Shown: positions 51,712 to 60,332 of the stretch, in pieces | Layout: the number at the start of each line of letters is the position of its first letter | How positions within the stretch are numbered: position 1 is the first letter of the stretch | Assembly (NCBI RefSeq): GCF_028595305.1 | Contig: NZ_JAQQXS010000013.1 | Coordinates: forward strand, 1 to 64,000 | DNA from: Roseateles koreensis | GTDB taxonomy: Bacteria > Pseudomonadota > Gammaproteobacteria > Burkholderiales > Burkholderiaceae_C | Reading direction: 5' to 3' | Length of the DNA stretch: 64,000 nt | Notes under the pieces: model-generated | What the model was told of the DNA's origin: nothing | The model's input: the letters and a program-made list of their open reading frames with translations, nothing else | Database searches by the model: none | Made by a program: the position numbers and the translations under genes

Positions 51712-53385
51712 TCAATGCGACGTCCCTTCTTCCCGGCTGATCTTGTTCCAGATGTTGTATTTGCCGACGGGTTTGCTCATGGGCAGGCGTTTGACTTCTT
51801 TGAAGGTGGTGGCGTCGTAGACGATCAGGGCGCCGTCCATTTCCCACAGGCTGGCCAGCACGTAGCGGCCGTCTTTGGTGAACTCGACGTGGGCCAGGGT
51901 TTTGCCGGGCTGCTTGACTTGGGCGACGATTTCTAGGCTTTGCTTGTCGATGATGCTCAACGTGTCGCGGGCCTCTGGGCCGCCCATCATGGCGTCGGTC
52001 CAGGCGTAGCGGCTCTTGGCGTGGCTGCGCATGAAGAAGCCGGGGCCGGGCGTGGCGATCTCTTTGATCAGGGTCCAGTTTTTCAAGTCGATGACGCTGA
52101 TGAGTCCATCCTTCAGGTTAGGGCTGGCCATCACGCGGCGGCCTTGCCAGTCGAAGCTGATGCCTGAGCCCAGATGCGGCATACCGGCGATGGGCAGGCT
52201 GGCGACTTTGCGGCGGGCGTCCAGGTTGACGACTTGGCCCAGGGTGGCGCCGGCTTCGTCTTTGCCGCGTGGGCGGGCTGTGCCCAGCGCGTGGCGGTAG
52301 CTGTCGTCGAAGAAAAAATCGTCCAGCGGCTCGTCCAGCGGTGTGCGGCGTGGGTTCAGGTAGCCCGGCGTGGCGATGGCTTCGCCCATGCGGAAGTCGT
52401 GTACCAAGCCCGCGTGGATGGGCTCGGCCTTGGGGTCGTAGGAGATCTCCCAAAGTTCGGCCAAGTCTTTGAGTGCGAGCACAAAGCTGCGGCGCGGTGC
52501 GGCGTCGTAAACGGCCGAGACGCGGGAGCTTTGCTTGCCGTCGGGGCTGCGGGTGTCGAAGGTTTTGACCGGATTCAGCTCGGCGTCAAACAGCACCGCG
52601 TTTTGCGGCAGGTAGTTGGCGGCCATGACCCAGCGGCCATCGCTGCTCACGGCGACGTTGCGCATGTTCAAGCCAGCGCGCACTTCGGCCACCATTTTGA
52701 GGTTCCAGAGGTCGTATTTGCTGATCCAGCCGTCACGCGAGCCGAAGTACACATAGCGGCCATCGGGTGAGAACTTCGGGCCGCCGTGCAGGGCATAGCG
52801 GCTGGGGAAGCGGTGGATGACTTCAAAGCGGTCGCCGTCCACCAGGCTGATGTGGTGGTCGCCCCCTTCCACCACGACGAAGAGATTCATTGGGTCAGCG
52901 CGCCATTGCGGGCGGGCGGGCCAGTCGCCGCTGTGGGCGTCAAAGCTGCGGGAGGCGAGGATGTCGGCCGTTGCCCATTGCGGTGCCGGCGTTTGGGGCT
53001 GGTAGATCAGCTGCGCCAGGGCTTGCATCTCGGCCTCGCTGAGCGTGCCGCCGAAGGCGGGCATCTGGGTGGCGGGCCGGCCCTCGCGGATCAGCTTGAG
53101 CGCCTCGGGCCGGCGCAGGCGCTCCAGGCTTTCAGGCAACAAGGCAGGGCCCATGGCGCCCAGGCGCTGCTCGCCGTGGCAGGCGGCGCAGTGCTGCTTG
53201 AACAACGCGTCAGGCTTGGGCGATTCAGGGCTGGCGAGCGGGGCAGAGGCACTGGGATTCAGCGCTTCCTTCTGCACATCCCTTTGCGGTGCCGGCGCCG
53301 TTTGTGCGCTAGCGAAATCCACGCCCACCCAGAAAATGCCCAGGGCCAGCGCCAGTTTGATCAAGGTCTTGAGGAGTTCATTCAT
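51712..53385 (-). CDS. nirN: NirN, dihydro-haem d1 dehydrogenase
   Basis: A 557-residue periplasmic relative of NirS. It has a signal peptide, one haem-c motif CAACH at Cys66, Cys69 and His70, and a d1-binding propeller (SRYALHGGPKFSPDGRYVYF). NirN makes the last double bond of haem d1 and hands the cofactor to NirS. It lacks parts of the NirS active site. Last gene of the d1 operon; its start overlaps the nirJ stop by four bases. Confidence 0.92.
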   Translation of the reverse strand: MNELLKTLIKLALALGIFWVGVDFASAQTAPAPQRDVQKEALNPSASAPLASPESPKPDALFKQHCAACHGEQRLGAMGPALLPESLERLRRPEALKLIREGRPATQMPAFGGTLSEAEMQALAQLIYQPQTPAPQWATADILASRSFDAHSGDWPARPQWRADPMNLFVVVEGGDHHISLVDGDRFEVIHRFPSRYALHGGPKFSPDGRYVYFGSRDGWISKYDLWNLKMVAEVRAGLNMRNVAVSSDGRWVMAANYLPQNAVLFDAELNPVKTFDTRSPDGKQSSRVSAVYDAAPRRSFVLALKDLAELWEISYDPKAEPIHAGLVHDFRMGEAIATPGYLNPRRTPLDEPLDDFFFDDSYRHALGTARPRGKDEAGATLGQVVNLDARRKVASLPIAGMPHLGSGISFDWQGRRVMASPNLKDGLISVIDLKNWTLIKEIATPGPGFFMRSHAKSRYAWTDAMMGGPEARDTLSIIDKQSLEIVAQVKQPGKTLAHVEFTKDGRYVLASLWEMDGALIVYDATTFKEVKRLPMSKPVGKYNIWNKISREEGTSH

Positions 53386-54665
53386 GGGTTTGCGGTGATA
53401 GCGTCCGGCTGGATTTGAAGGGTCTTGCGCCGTGAACTGAAGGGCTTCGAGGTGACTCGTTGGGGCAGGGCTGCGGCGGCTTCGGGTGAGAGGCCGATTT
53501 CTTCATCGCTCAAGTAGCAGCCTGGGTCTTCGGCCCACAGGTCGCCGGTGATTTGCTGGGCTCGCACGCGGGTGTTGCCGCCGCACAGGGCGAAGTGCTG
53601 GCACTCGGCGCAGCGGCCTCCCACCGGGCGCGGCTGGGTCTTGAGTCCGTCCATCAGCGGGTCGCTGCGGTCGCTCCAGATGGCGGAGAAGGGCCGCTCT
53701 CGCACATTGCCTAGGCGGTAGTGCCACCACATGGTGTCGGGGTGCACATCGCCCACATTGTCGATATTGGCCACGCCCACGCCAGAGGCATTGCCGCCCC
53801 AGGCCACCAGACGGGCGCGCAGCGCATCGCCCCACTGCGGCCAGCGTTGGCGCACCCAGGCCAGCAGGTAGGCTGCATCTGCGTCGTTGTTGCCGGTGAC
53901 GTAGTCGCGTTGCGGGTAGCCGGGCTGCTCGATGACTGCGCGGGCGTCTTGCCAGGCGGCTTCAAACAAGGTGTCCAGGGCCTGGCGGGTGGCCTGGAAG
54001 TGCGCGTCGCGGCCACGGTGGATGTTGCCGCGCCCGGCGTAGTTGAGGTGTGAGAAGTAGAACTTGTCCACCTGCTCATCTCGCATCAGCTGCAGCATGG
54101 CTGGAAAGTCTTGCTGGTTCAACTCGGTGAAGGTGTAGCGCAGGCCGGTCTTGACGCCTTGTTCGTGCAGCAGGCGCAGCGCTTGCAGGGAGGCGTCGTA
54201 AGCGCCTTGCTGGCGGCGAAAACGGTCGTGGGTTTCGCGCAAGCCATCAATGCTGATGCCGACATAATCAAAATTCTGAGCGGCAATGCGTGCCGCCATG
54301 GGCGCGTCGATCAAGGTGCCGTTGGTGGACAAGGCGGTGTAGAAGCCCATGTTTTGGGCGCGTGCGGCGATGTCGAACAGGTCGGGCCGCAGCAGCGGCT
54401 CGCCGCCGGAGAGGATCAGCACCGGCACGCCGTAGGTGCGCAGATCCGTCATCACCGTGCAGACCTCGTCGAAGCTGAGTTCGCCCGGGTACGCGTGGTC
54501 GGCCGAGAGCGCGTAGCAATGCTTGCAGGTGAGGTTGCAGCGGCGTGTCAGGTTCCAGATCATCACCGGGCCGGTGGCGGCGCGGGCGCTGCGGCCTGGG
54601 TTGGGGTAGTGGCCGTCGCGTTCGGCGCGGGCGACTTCACGCAGGTACTGGCTGATGCGCAACAT
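53382..54665 (-). CDS. nirJ: Radical SAM enzyme of haem d1 synthesis
   Basis: A 427-residue radical SAM enzyme with CxxxCxxC at Cys43, Cys47 and Cys50 (RRCNLTCKHCYALS), the GGEP motif in LILSGGEPLLRPD, and a C-terminal cysteine set (CAECQHFALCGGN and DPGCYL) for a second cluster. NirJ replaces two propionate side chains by oxo groups during haem d1 synthesis. It lies between nirH and nirN. Confidence 0.94.
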   Translation of the reverse strand: MLRISQYLREVARAERDGHYPNPGRSARAATGPVMIWNLTRRCNLTCKHCYALSADHAYPGELSFDEVCTVMTDLRTYGVPVLILSGGEPLLRPDLFDIAARAQNMGFYTALSTNGTLIDAPMAARIAAQNFDYVGISIDGLRETHDRFRRQQGAYDASLQALRLLHEQGVKTGLRYTFTELNQQDFPAMLQLMRDEQVDKFYFSHLNYAGRGNIHRGRDAHFQATRQALDTLFEAAWQDARAVIEQPGYPQRDYVTGNNDADAAYLLAWVRQRWPQWGDALRARLVAWGGNASGVGVANIDNVGDVHPDTMWWHYRLGNVRERPFSAIWSDRSDPLMDGLKTQPRPVGGRCAECQHFALCGGNTRVRAQQITGDLWAEDPGCYLSDEEIGLSPEAAAALPQRVTSKPFSSRRKTLQIQPDAITANP

Positions 54666-54677
54666 GGGGCGGGGCTT

Positions 54678-55178
54678 TCACTCAGGTTTCAGGCGCAGGC
54701 CGGTCTTTTTGAGAATGGCGCTGCTGTAGAGGATGTCGTGCGCCCGGCAGGCCGGGCCCAACAGGGTGCGCAGATCGTGCGCTTGCGCTTCGACCTGGGC
54801 GCGGGTCTGGCCGTGCAGCATGGCGAACAGGTTGTAAGGCCACTGCGGCAGACGGCGCGGGCGGCGGTAGCAGTGGCTGACGCCAGGGCAGGCGGCGACC
54901 AGGGCGCCGAGGCGATCGACATCGGTGTCAATCACGTCCCAGACCGTCATGCCGTTGGCCACATAGCCGAGCCGGTAGTGGTTGGGCACCGCGCCGATGC
55001 GGCGGATCAGGCCGCTGGCCTGCATGCGGGCGAGTTCTTCGCAAACCTGCGTTTCGCTGATGCCCAGCATGGCGCCCAACGCCTCAAAGGGGCGCTCCAC
55101 CAACGGCATGCCGCTCTGGGTGGCCAGCATGAGTTCGCGCTGCAGGGTGCTCAGTTGCTGATTTGTGCACTCAGACAT
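54678..55178 (-). CDS. nirH: Sirohaem decarboxylase subunit, NirH type (AsnC/Lrp fold)
   Basis: A 166-residue Lrp/AsnC-like protein with a degenerate winged helix (PFEALGAMLGISETQVCEELARM) and the ligand domain motif HCYRRPRRLPQWPYNLFAM. With its sister subunits it removes two acetate carboxyls from sirohaem to give didecarboxysirohaem. Its start overlaps the nirG stop by eight bases. The assignment to H and not G rests on gene order. Confidence 0.85.
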   Translation of the reverse strand: MSECTNQQLSTLQRELMLATQSGMPLVERPFEALGAMLGISETQVCEELARMQASGLIRRIGAVPNHYRLGYVANGMTVWDVIDTDVDRLGALVAACPGVSHCYRRPRRLPQWPYNLFAMLHGQTRAQVEAQAHDLRTLLGPACRAHDILYSSAILKKTGLRLKPE

Positions 55179-55698
55179 GGCTCGCCTCCTCGGGGTCAGT
55201 GCGCTCCGGCGGGTGAGCGAGCACATGGGCGTGGGCTTGCAGGTGCAGGCCGACAAAATACTCGCGTTCTTTGGGAAAGGCCAGCACGTTCAGCCCGGTC
55301 ATGGCTTCGATTCGCGCGCAGCAAGGGGCGATGTCTTCGGGCTTTTCGGTGGCCAGCACAAACCACATATTCAGCGCGTGTTCGCGGCGGTAGTTGTGCG
55401 CCACCTCGGGTAGGGCGTTCAACTGCGCGCTGACGGCCGCAAAACGGTCTTCGGGCACCTGCATGGCGGCCAGTACAAAGCGGCCCCCGGCGCGCTCGAT
55501 CTGGAACAGCGGGCCGAAGCGGCTCAGTGTGCCGTCGGCCAGCAGGCGGCGCAGGCGCAGCAGCAGCAGGTCTTCGCTGCAGCCCAGCTCCTCGGCTACA
55601 GCGGCGAAGGGGCGCGGCACCAGGGGAAGCGTGCCTTGCAGGCGATTGATCACGGCGGCGTCCAGCGCATCTAGCGTGGCCGGCAGGTGTTCAGACAT
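55171..55698 (-). CDS. nirG: Sirohaem decarboxylase subunit, NirG type (AsnC/Lrp fold)
   Basis: A 175-residue member of the same family (RPFAAVAEELGCSEDLLLLRLRRL; HNYRREHALNMWFVLA). The HNYRREHALN block carries the active-site-type histidines and arginines. It overlaps nirDL and nirH by eight bases each, so all are translated together. Letter assignment follows gene order. Confidence 0.85.
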   Translation of the reverse strand: MSEHLPATLDALDAAVINRLQGTLPLVPRPFAAVAEELGCSEDLLLLRLRRLLADGTLSRFGPLFQIERAGGRFVLAAMQVPEDRFAAVSAQLNALPEVAHNYRREHALNMWFVLATEKPEDIAPCCARIEAMTGLNVLAFPKEREYFVGLHLQAHAHVLAHPPERTDPEEASHV

Positions 55699-56731
55699 GG
55701 TGGGGCTCCTCTTTCGTGATTTCGACGCCTTCCGCAACTTCCGCGGGGCGGAAATAGCGCGCCCCGCATTGCTTGAAACGGCGCCGGCTGAACAGTTGCT
55801 GCTGCTCGAAGCCATCCAGGCCTGCGGCCTCGACCGCTTGCGCCAGCCATTGCTGCACCTCGCCGCGCTCGCGCCCATGAAACATGCAGTAAAGGTTGTA
55901 GGGCCAGCCCGGTGCGCGGCTGCGGCGGTAGCACAGGGTCACGCCGGTTTGTTGGGCCAGCAACTGCGCATGGGCGTCCACGCACTCATCCGGCAGGTTG
56001 AACACGCACATGGCGTTGGCGCCAAATCCCAGCTCGTGATGGCGCACGATCAGGCCGAAGCGGCGCAGGCTTCCTTGCGCCAACCAACGGTGCAGGCTCG
56101 CCTGCACGCGGGCTTCGTCCCACCCGATGGCCGACGCCCAGGCGGCGTAGGGCCGCGCCACCAGAGGCAGGCCCTGTTCAACGCAAGCGGCCAGGGCGCG
56201 GTCTTCGGCCGCCACGGGCACACCGGGTCGATTGCGTGCCTGGCGGGCTTCGCAGTCGGGCCCGTGCGGGGTCTTGAGGTCGAAGCCCAGATTGATGCGG
56301 TAGGCCCGCTCCATGGGCAGGCGCAAGGTGGGCAGCTGACACTCGCGCTCCAGCGCGTCCAGCTCGCGGGCGAGGCAGGCGGCGTCGGGGCCGGTCAGTA
56401 CGAACCAGAGGTTGAAGGCGTGCTCGCGCTCATAGTTGTGATTCACCCCGACCCGGGCGTTGACGCGCTGGGCGACTTCGTCCAGACGCTCCGCCGGCAC
56501 GGCCATGGCACACAGCAGCCCGGCCCCGGCGGCGCGTGGCGCCCAGATGCCGCCGATGCGCGAGAGGCTGCCCTGGCGCTCGAGCGCTTTCAGGCGTGCC
56601 AGTACTGCAGCGCCATCGGCCAGGCCCAGCTCGGCGGCAAGCTCTTCAAAAGGCTCGGGGCTCAGCGGAAAGCGCTGCTGCCAGCGATTCAGCAATTCGG
56701 CGTCCGAGGGGTGGGCAGAGGCTTGCAACAT
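55691..56731 (-). CDS. nirDL: Fused sirohaem decarboxylase subunits NirD-NirL
   Basis: A 346-residue protein with two complete AsnC/Lrp-like units. The first (about residues 1-155) has GVNHNYEREHAFNLWFVLTG, and the second (about 180-335) has LCYRRSRAPGWPYNLYCMFHG. These match separate NirD and NirL proteins in pseudomonads; fused forms are known in other denitrifiers. The ATG at 56731 lies eight bases after the nirF stop; an in-frame TTG at 56743 is less likely. Confidence 0.87.
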   Translation of the reverse strand: MLQASAHPSDAELLNRWQQRFPLSPEPFEELAAELGLADGAAVLARLKALERQGSLSRIGGIWAPRAAGAGLLCAMAVPAERLDEVAQRVNARVGVNHNYEREHAFNLWFVLTGPDAACLARELDALERECQLPTLRLPMERAYRINLGFDLKTPHGPDCEARQARNRPGVPVAAEDRALAACVEQGLPLVARPYAAWASAIGWDEARVQASLHRWLAQGSLRRFGLIVRHHELGFGANAMCVFNLPDECVDAHAQLLAQQTGVTLCYRRSRAPGWPYNLYCMFHGRERGEVQQWLAQAVEAAGLDGFEQQQLFSRRRFKQCGARYFRPAEVAEGVEITKEEPHHV

Positions 56732-56739
56732 GGCGAGGC

Positions 56740-57969
56740 TCAAAAGCCGCTGCGCTGTGCGCGGCTGGTGAAGAAGATGCCGCTGGGGGTGTCGGCCTTC
56801 AGCACGGCTTGCACGGCGAAGTTGGCGGTGTTGAATACCGTGACCTGATGGCTGTCGCGGGTCGATATCCAGACCGATTCGCCGCGTGGCGTGAACTCCA
56901 TGTGCAGCACCGCTTTGCCGGGCTTCAGGGTCTGGATAATCTGGCGGCTCTGGGTGTCGAACACTTGCACCTGGTCGTAGTCCGGCACCGCAAAATTGAC
57001 CCAGACCTGGCGCCCGTCGGGTCGCGCCATCACGAACACCGGCTGCCCGGCCACCGCGATACGGCCCACTTCCTGCCAGGTTTCGGTGTCGACCACCAGC
57101 ACCTCGTGACGGCCAATTGCGGGCAGATAGGCATGGCGCCCGGCCACCGCCCAGCCGCGCAGATGGGGCATTTTGAACACCGGCAAGGGCTGCTCGCCCC
57201 GGCCATAGCCAGCGAGGATGCGCTCCACCCGAGGCTCGGCAGCCCAGAGGTCGACCTTGGCCAAGCCGTCTTCACCGAACAGGCCGGCGATGTAGTAGCG
57301 ACCGTCCGGCGTGACCAGTGCGTCATAGGGCTGGTGCCCCACGTTCTTGAACTTTTGCAGCTTGGGCTGCTGGCCTGCGCTGATCCCCGTGAGATCGGCG
57401 ATCCAGATTTGATCCGCGTCGAACAGCGAGAAGATGAAACGCTGGCCGGGCAGGTCAGACAAACCCACCACGCGGGAGCGTTTGCCCGGCTCGAACTCAG
57501 CGGGGATGTCGGCCAGCAGCGCCAGGGTTTCGGCGTCGAACACCTTGATGCCTCCGGGCTCATAGTTTTGCGCGGCCACCCATCGACCGTCTTGCGAAAT
57601 CGCACCGCCGATGGAGTTGCCGCTTTGCTGCACGCGACCCACCACGCGCAGGCTGGGCAGATGCACCTTGCTGAGCGCACCGTCACGCCCGAAGACATAG
57701 GCGTAAGCGCCGTCGCGCGAGTACACCAACGAGGCGTGCGAGAGATCGCCCAGGCCCTGGATTTGCCCCATCAACTCGCGCCGCGAGGTGTTGACCAACT
57801 GCAGGCTGCCGGTGCTGCGCTCAATCACCAGGCCGAGATCGCCCGTGCCCTGCACAAGTGGTGCTGCCGGCGGCGCGCCGGCACAGCCGCTTAAAACCAG
57901 GGTTAGCAAGAGTGCCGGCACGGCGTACAGCCACGCGGCGAGCGGCTTTGAAAGAGGGTGGGGCGTCAT
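56740..57969 (-). CDS. nirF: NirF, haem d1 synthesis lipoprotein
   Basis: A 409-residue propeller protein related to the d1 domain of NirS but without haem c. The N-terminus carries a lipobox (LVLSGCAG) after a hydrophobic stretch, so it is anchored in the periplasm as a lipoprotein. NirF acts in the late steps of haem d1 synthesis with NirN and NirS. Its start overlaps the nirC-type cytochrome stop by four bases. Confidence 0.92.
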   Translation of the reverse strand: MTPHPLSKPLAAWLYAVPALLLTLVLSGCAGAPPAAPLVQGTGDLGLVIERSTGSLQLVNTSRRELMGQIQGLGDLSHASLVYSRDGAYAYVFGRDGALSKVHLPSLRVVGRVQQSGNSIGGAISQDGRWVAAQNYEPGGIKVFDAETLALLADIPAEFEPGKRSRVVGLSDLPGQRFIFSLFDADQIWIADLTGISAGQQPKLQKFKNVGHQPYDALVTPDGRYYIAGLFGEDGLAKVDLWAAEPRVERILAGYGRGEQPLPVFKMPHLRGWAVAGRHAYLPAIGRHEVLVVDTETWQEVGRIAVAGQPVFVMARPDGRQVWVNFAVPDYDQVQVFDTQSRQIIQTLKPGKAVLHMEFTPRGESVWISTRDSHQVTVFNTANFAVQAVLKADTPSGIFFTSRAQRSGF

Positions 57970-58388
57970 GGGGTCACGTCCTTTGGGCTTGGGGCGGGCG
58001 GCTCTTGTTGCAGATAACTCGCCAACCACTCGGCTTCGGCGCGCGTGATCATGCTTTTCCAGGGCGGCATGGGCGTGCCGGGGCGGCCGTCGTAGATGGT
58101 GGAGGCGATAGCGGTATGGGGCAGCGCACGCATGGCGTCAACGCGCAGATCCGGGCCCAGGCCGCCCTTGAGCGTGAGCCCGTGGCAGGAGCCGCAGTCT
58201 TGCGACAGGATGCGGCGCAGTTGCGCCTGTCGGGCTGGGCCGGGCGGGGTGTCCTGGGCTTGCGTCAGGACGGGGGGAGTTTGCGGCGCCAGGGGCTTGT
58301 CTTGCGCGTGAGCGGCCAGCATTGCGCCGCTGAGCCCCAGGAGGCACAGTTGCAGGATGAGGCCCAAAGGCGAGGCTTGTCGAGGCAT
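57966..58388 (-). CDS. nirC: NirC-type cytochrome c55x of the haem d1 operon
   Basis: A 140-residue exported cytochrome with signal peptide (to about residue 28) and haem motif CGSCH at Cys65, Cys68 and His69. TPMPPWKSM may supply the axial methionine. NirC-type cytochromes accompany nirF and can give electrons to NirS or take part in d1 maturation. First gene of the minus-strand d1 operon, divergent from nirE. No clear ribosome site precedes the ATG. Unrelated to the nitrite channel NirC at 28464-29276. Confidence 0.85.
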   Translation of the reverse strand: MPRQASPLGLILQLCLLGLSGAMLAAHAQDKPLAPQTPPVLTQAQDTPPGPARQAQLRRILSQDCGSCHGLTLKGGLGPDLRVDAMRALPHTAIASTIYDGRPGTPMPPWKSMITRAEAEWLASYLQQEPPAPSPKDVTP

Positions 58389-58422
58389 GGGGCAATGCTC
58401 ATCGCTGTGGCGCCTGCTGTCC

Positions 58423-58436
58423 TTGAACTGCGTCAA
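58423..58436. promoter_or_regulatory. FNR/DNR box between nirC (cytochrome) and nirE
   Basis: TTGAA-CTGC-GTCAA is a close Dnr/Fnr site in the 120-base divergent gap. For nirE the -10 is CACAAT at 58460-58465, giving a start near 58472, 41-42 bases from the box. The same site may also serve the minus-strand d1 operon. Confidence 0.7.
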
Positions 58437-58508
58437 GGACGTTGAGCAAGCGCTGTCCCCACAATTGAAGCCAGTATCCCGGCCTCGTTGCCTGCTCAGG
58501 AATCCAAG

Positions 58509-59366
58509 ATGAAACGCCGAGAACCCGACTCCTTTTCTGAGGGCCGCCAGCCCTTGCCGGCCCGCGCCCAAGTCACCCTCGTTGGGGCCGGCCCCGGCGA
58601 CCCCGAGTTGTTGACGGTCAAGGCCGCCCGTGCCCTGGCCCAAGCCGAATTGGTGCTCTACGACAACCTGGTGTCGCCCGAGGTGATGGCGCTGGTCAAC
58701 CCCCGGGCCGAGCGCATTTTTGTTGGCAAGCAAAGCGGCAACCATCACCTGAGCCAAGAGGAAATCATCGCCTTGATGATCCGCTTGGTGCGCAGCGGGC
58801 GGCGGGTGTTGCGGCTCAAGGGCGGCGACCCGTTTGTGTTCGGCCGTGGCGGCGAGGAGGCGCAGGCCCTGGCGGCGGCGGGCATTGGCTTCGAGACCAT
58901 TCCGGGCATCAGCGCCGCGCAGGCTGCGGCGGCTTCGACCGGGATCCCGCTGACGCATCGCGCCTATGCCGGCACGCTGATCTACACCACCGGCCATTTG
59001 CGCGCCGTCCCCGGTCACGAGGGGGCGCAGACCCAGAGCTTGCAGCTGGATTGGGCCACCCTGGCCCGCCCGCAGCAGACGGTTGTGATCTATATGGGCT
59101 TGGCTGCCCTGCCCGAAATCAGCCGCCAATTGATCGCCCATGGCCTGCCGGCGCACACGCCGGCGGCGTTGATCGAGAACGCCAGCCTGCCGCAGCAACG
59201 CTGTGTGCGAGGCTGCGTGCAAGACTTGCCTGAATTGGCCGTGATCCATGCGCTGAAGTCGCCTACATTGCTGATGATTGGCGAGGTGTGTGCCTTGCAT
59301 GAAGTGTTGATGCCCGCCATGGACATGGCGTTGGCCGCCCCGTTGGCGCCCGTGCCCTGCGCCTGA
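58509..59366 (+). CDS. nirE: Uroporphyrinogen-III C-methyltransferase
   Basis: A 285-residue SAM-dependent methyltransferase of the CobA/NirE type. It has VTLVGAGPGDPELLTVKAARAL, VLRLKGGDPFVFGRGGEEA, GIPLTHRAYAGTLIYTTGH and YMGLAALPEISRQL. It makes precorrin-2, the first step from uroporphyrinogen III toward sirohaem and haem d1. Its place opposite the d1 operon behind a shared FNR box shows the d1 role. The ATG at 58509 follows CAGGAA. Confidence 0.92.
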   Translation: MKRREPDSFSEGRQPLPARAQVTLVGAGPGDPELLTVKAARALAQAELVLYDNLVSPEVMALVNPRAERIFVGKQSGNHHLSQEEIIALMIRLVRSGRRVLRLKGGDPFVFGRGGEEAQALAAAGIGFETIPGISAAQAAAASTGIPLTHRAYAGTLIYTTGHLRAVPGHEGAQTQSLQLDWATLARPQQTVVIYMGLAALPEISRQLIAHGLPAHTPAALIENASLPQQRCVRGCVQDLPELAVIHALKSPTLLMIGEVCALHEVLMPAMDMALAAPLAPVPCA

Positions 59367-59420
59367 TCTGAACGGGTGGACGAATGAGTGAGTGCCGTCC
59401 AGCTGACTTGTTAGTTGACC

Positions 59421-59449
59421 GGCGCTGTGATGAAGAAGCGCCGCATCAC
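59421..59449. other. Interleaved inverted repeats (H-type pseudoknot layout) after nirE
   Basis: GGCGCT (59421-59426) pairs with AGCGCC (59437-59442), and GTGATG (59427-59432) pairs with CATCAC (59444-59449). The two perfect 6-bp stems interleave as in an H-type pseudoknot. It lies between the convergent nirE and Crp/Fnr genes and covers the stop codon of the latter. It may simply be a bidirectional transcription end. Confidence 0.4.
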
Positions 59450-60159
59450 TGTAGGGTGTAACTCGCCAACTCCCTGGGTTGCAGGATGTGGATGTCGCGG
59501 CGTGAAATCTGGATCAAGCCCTCATCCTCCAACTCTCGCAGCACGCGTGAGAAGTACTCTGGGCTCAGGTTCAGCCGGGAGGCGATGGTGGCCTTGCTGG
59601 CGGGCAGCGACACCGTGTGAGGTTGCTGGGTCAGGCGTGGCGTGGCTGTGCGGCTTTCCAGCAAAAAGTCCACCACCCGCTGCAGCCCGCTGTGCAGGCA
59701 GTAGCTCTCCACATCGCGCTGCAATTTATGAATGCGTTGCGAGGCATCGGCCAGCAAGCGCAGCGCAAAGCTGGGGTCGCGGGTGATCTGGTCGGTGATG
59801 GCGATCTTGGGGATGCGCAGCAACAAGGTGTCACCCAGGGCTTGCGCGCCGAAGGCCTGTGGCAGGTTGTCGAAAATCGAGGCCTCGCCCACGGTTTGGC
59901 CCGGCCCCAGAAGCTCCAGCACCTTCTCGCTGCCATTCGGCGCCAGGGCAAAGAGCTTTAACTGCCCGGTAATCACCACGTGAAAATGCTCGCAGGCTTC
60001 TCCCGCGCCAAACAAGGTCTGGCCGCGGCACAGGCGCAACAAGCTGCAGCCTTGGGCGGTGATGCGCGCGAGGTCTTCCTCGTTCAAGCTGCGGAACAGA
60101 GGCTGCATCGCCATATAGCGCGGCAGCTCTTGCCGGGTTGGACTGGACATGTGAAACAT
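59446..60159 (-). CDS. Crp/Fnr-family regulator (Dnr-type)
   Basis: A 237-residue regulator with an N-terminal beta-roll sensor (QTLFGAGEACEHFHVVITGQLKLFAL) and a C-terminal winged helix (SKATIASRLNLSPEYFSRVL). The Glu..Ser-Arg triad (EYFSR) fits recognition of TTGA half-sites. No Fnr-type cysteine cluster. It closely resembles the next gene upstream and is probably a duplicate. The ATG at 60159 follows GAGG, and a strong FNR box lies at 60235-60248. Confidence 0.86.
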   Translation of the reverse strand: MFHMSSPTRQELPRYMAMQPLFRSLNEEDLARITAQGCSLLRLCRGQTLFGAGEACEHFHVVITGQLKLFALAPNGSEKVLELLGPGQTVGEASIFDNLPQAFGAQALGDTLLLRIPKIAITDQITRDPSFALRLLADASQRIHKLQRDVESYCLHSGLQRVVDFLLESRTATPRLTQQPHTVSLPASKATIASRLNLSPEYFSRVLRELEDEGLIQISRRDIHILQPRELASYTLQ

Positions 60160-60234
60160 GCGATGAACCTCGTGATTAGGCGTGAGAAGGAAGTCGCTTC
60201 GGCCGCGATTCTGCTCAGCCTGCACCACGGGAAT

Positions 60235-60248
60235 TTGACGTGCATCAA
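60235..60248 (-). promoter_or_regulatory. FNR/DNR box before the Crp/Fnr gene at 59446-60159
   Basis: TTGAC-GTGC-ATCAA is one base from a perfect Fnr box. On the minus strand CAGAAT at 60208-60213 fits a -10 element at the proper distance, with a start near 60200. Activation by the adjacent paralogue or by itself is likely. Confidence 0.68.
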
Positions 60249-60332
60249 GATCGGCCCGGGCCTAGTTCGAGAGAACTAGGTCGCCTCGGTCGCATGAACG
60301 ATGACGATTGGCGTTATGTTTCAAGAATGTTC

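Noticed and set aside
58389-59300. N-terminal extension of the nirC-type cytochrome frame across nirE
   Set aside because: The extension is antisense to nirE. A normal signal peptide starts at the ATG at 58388.
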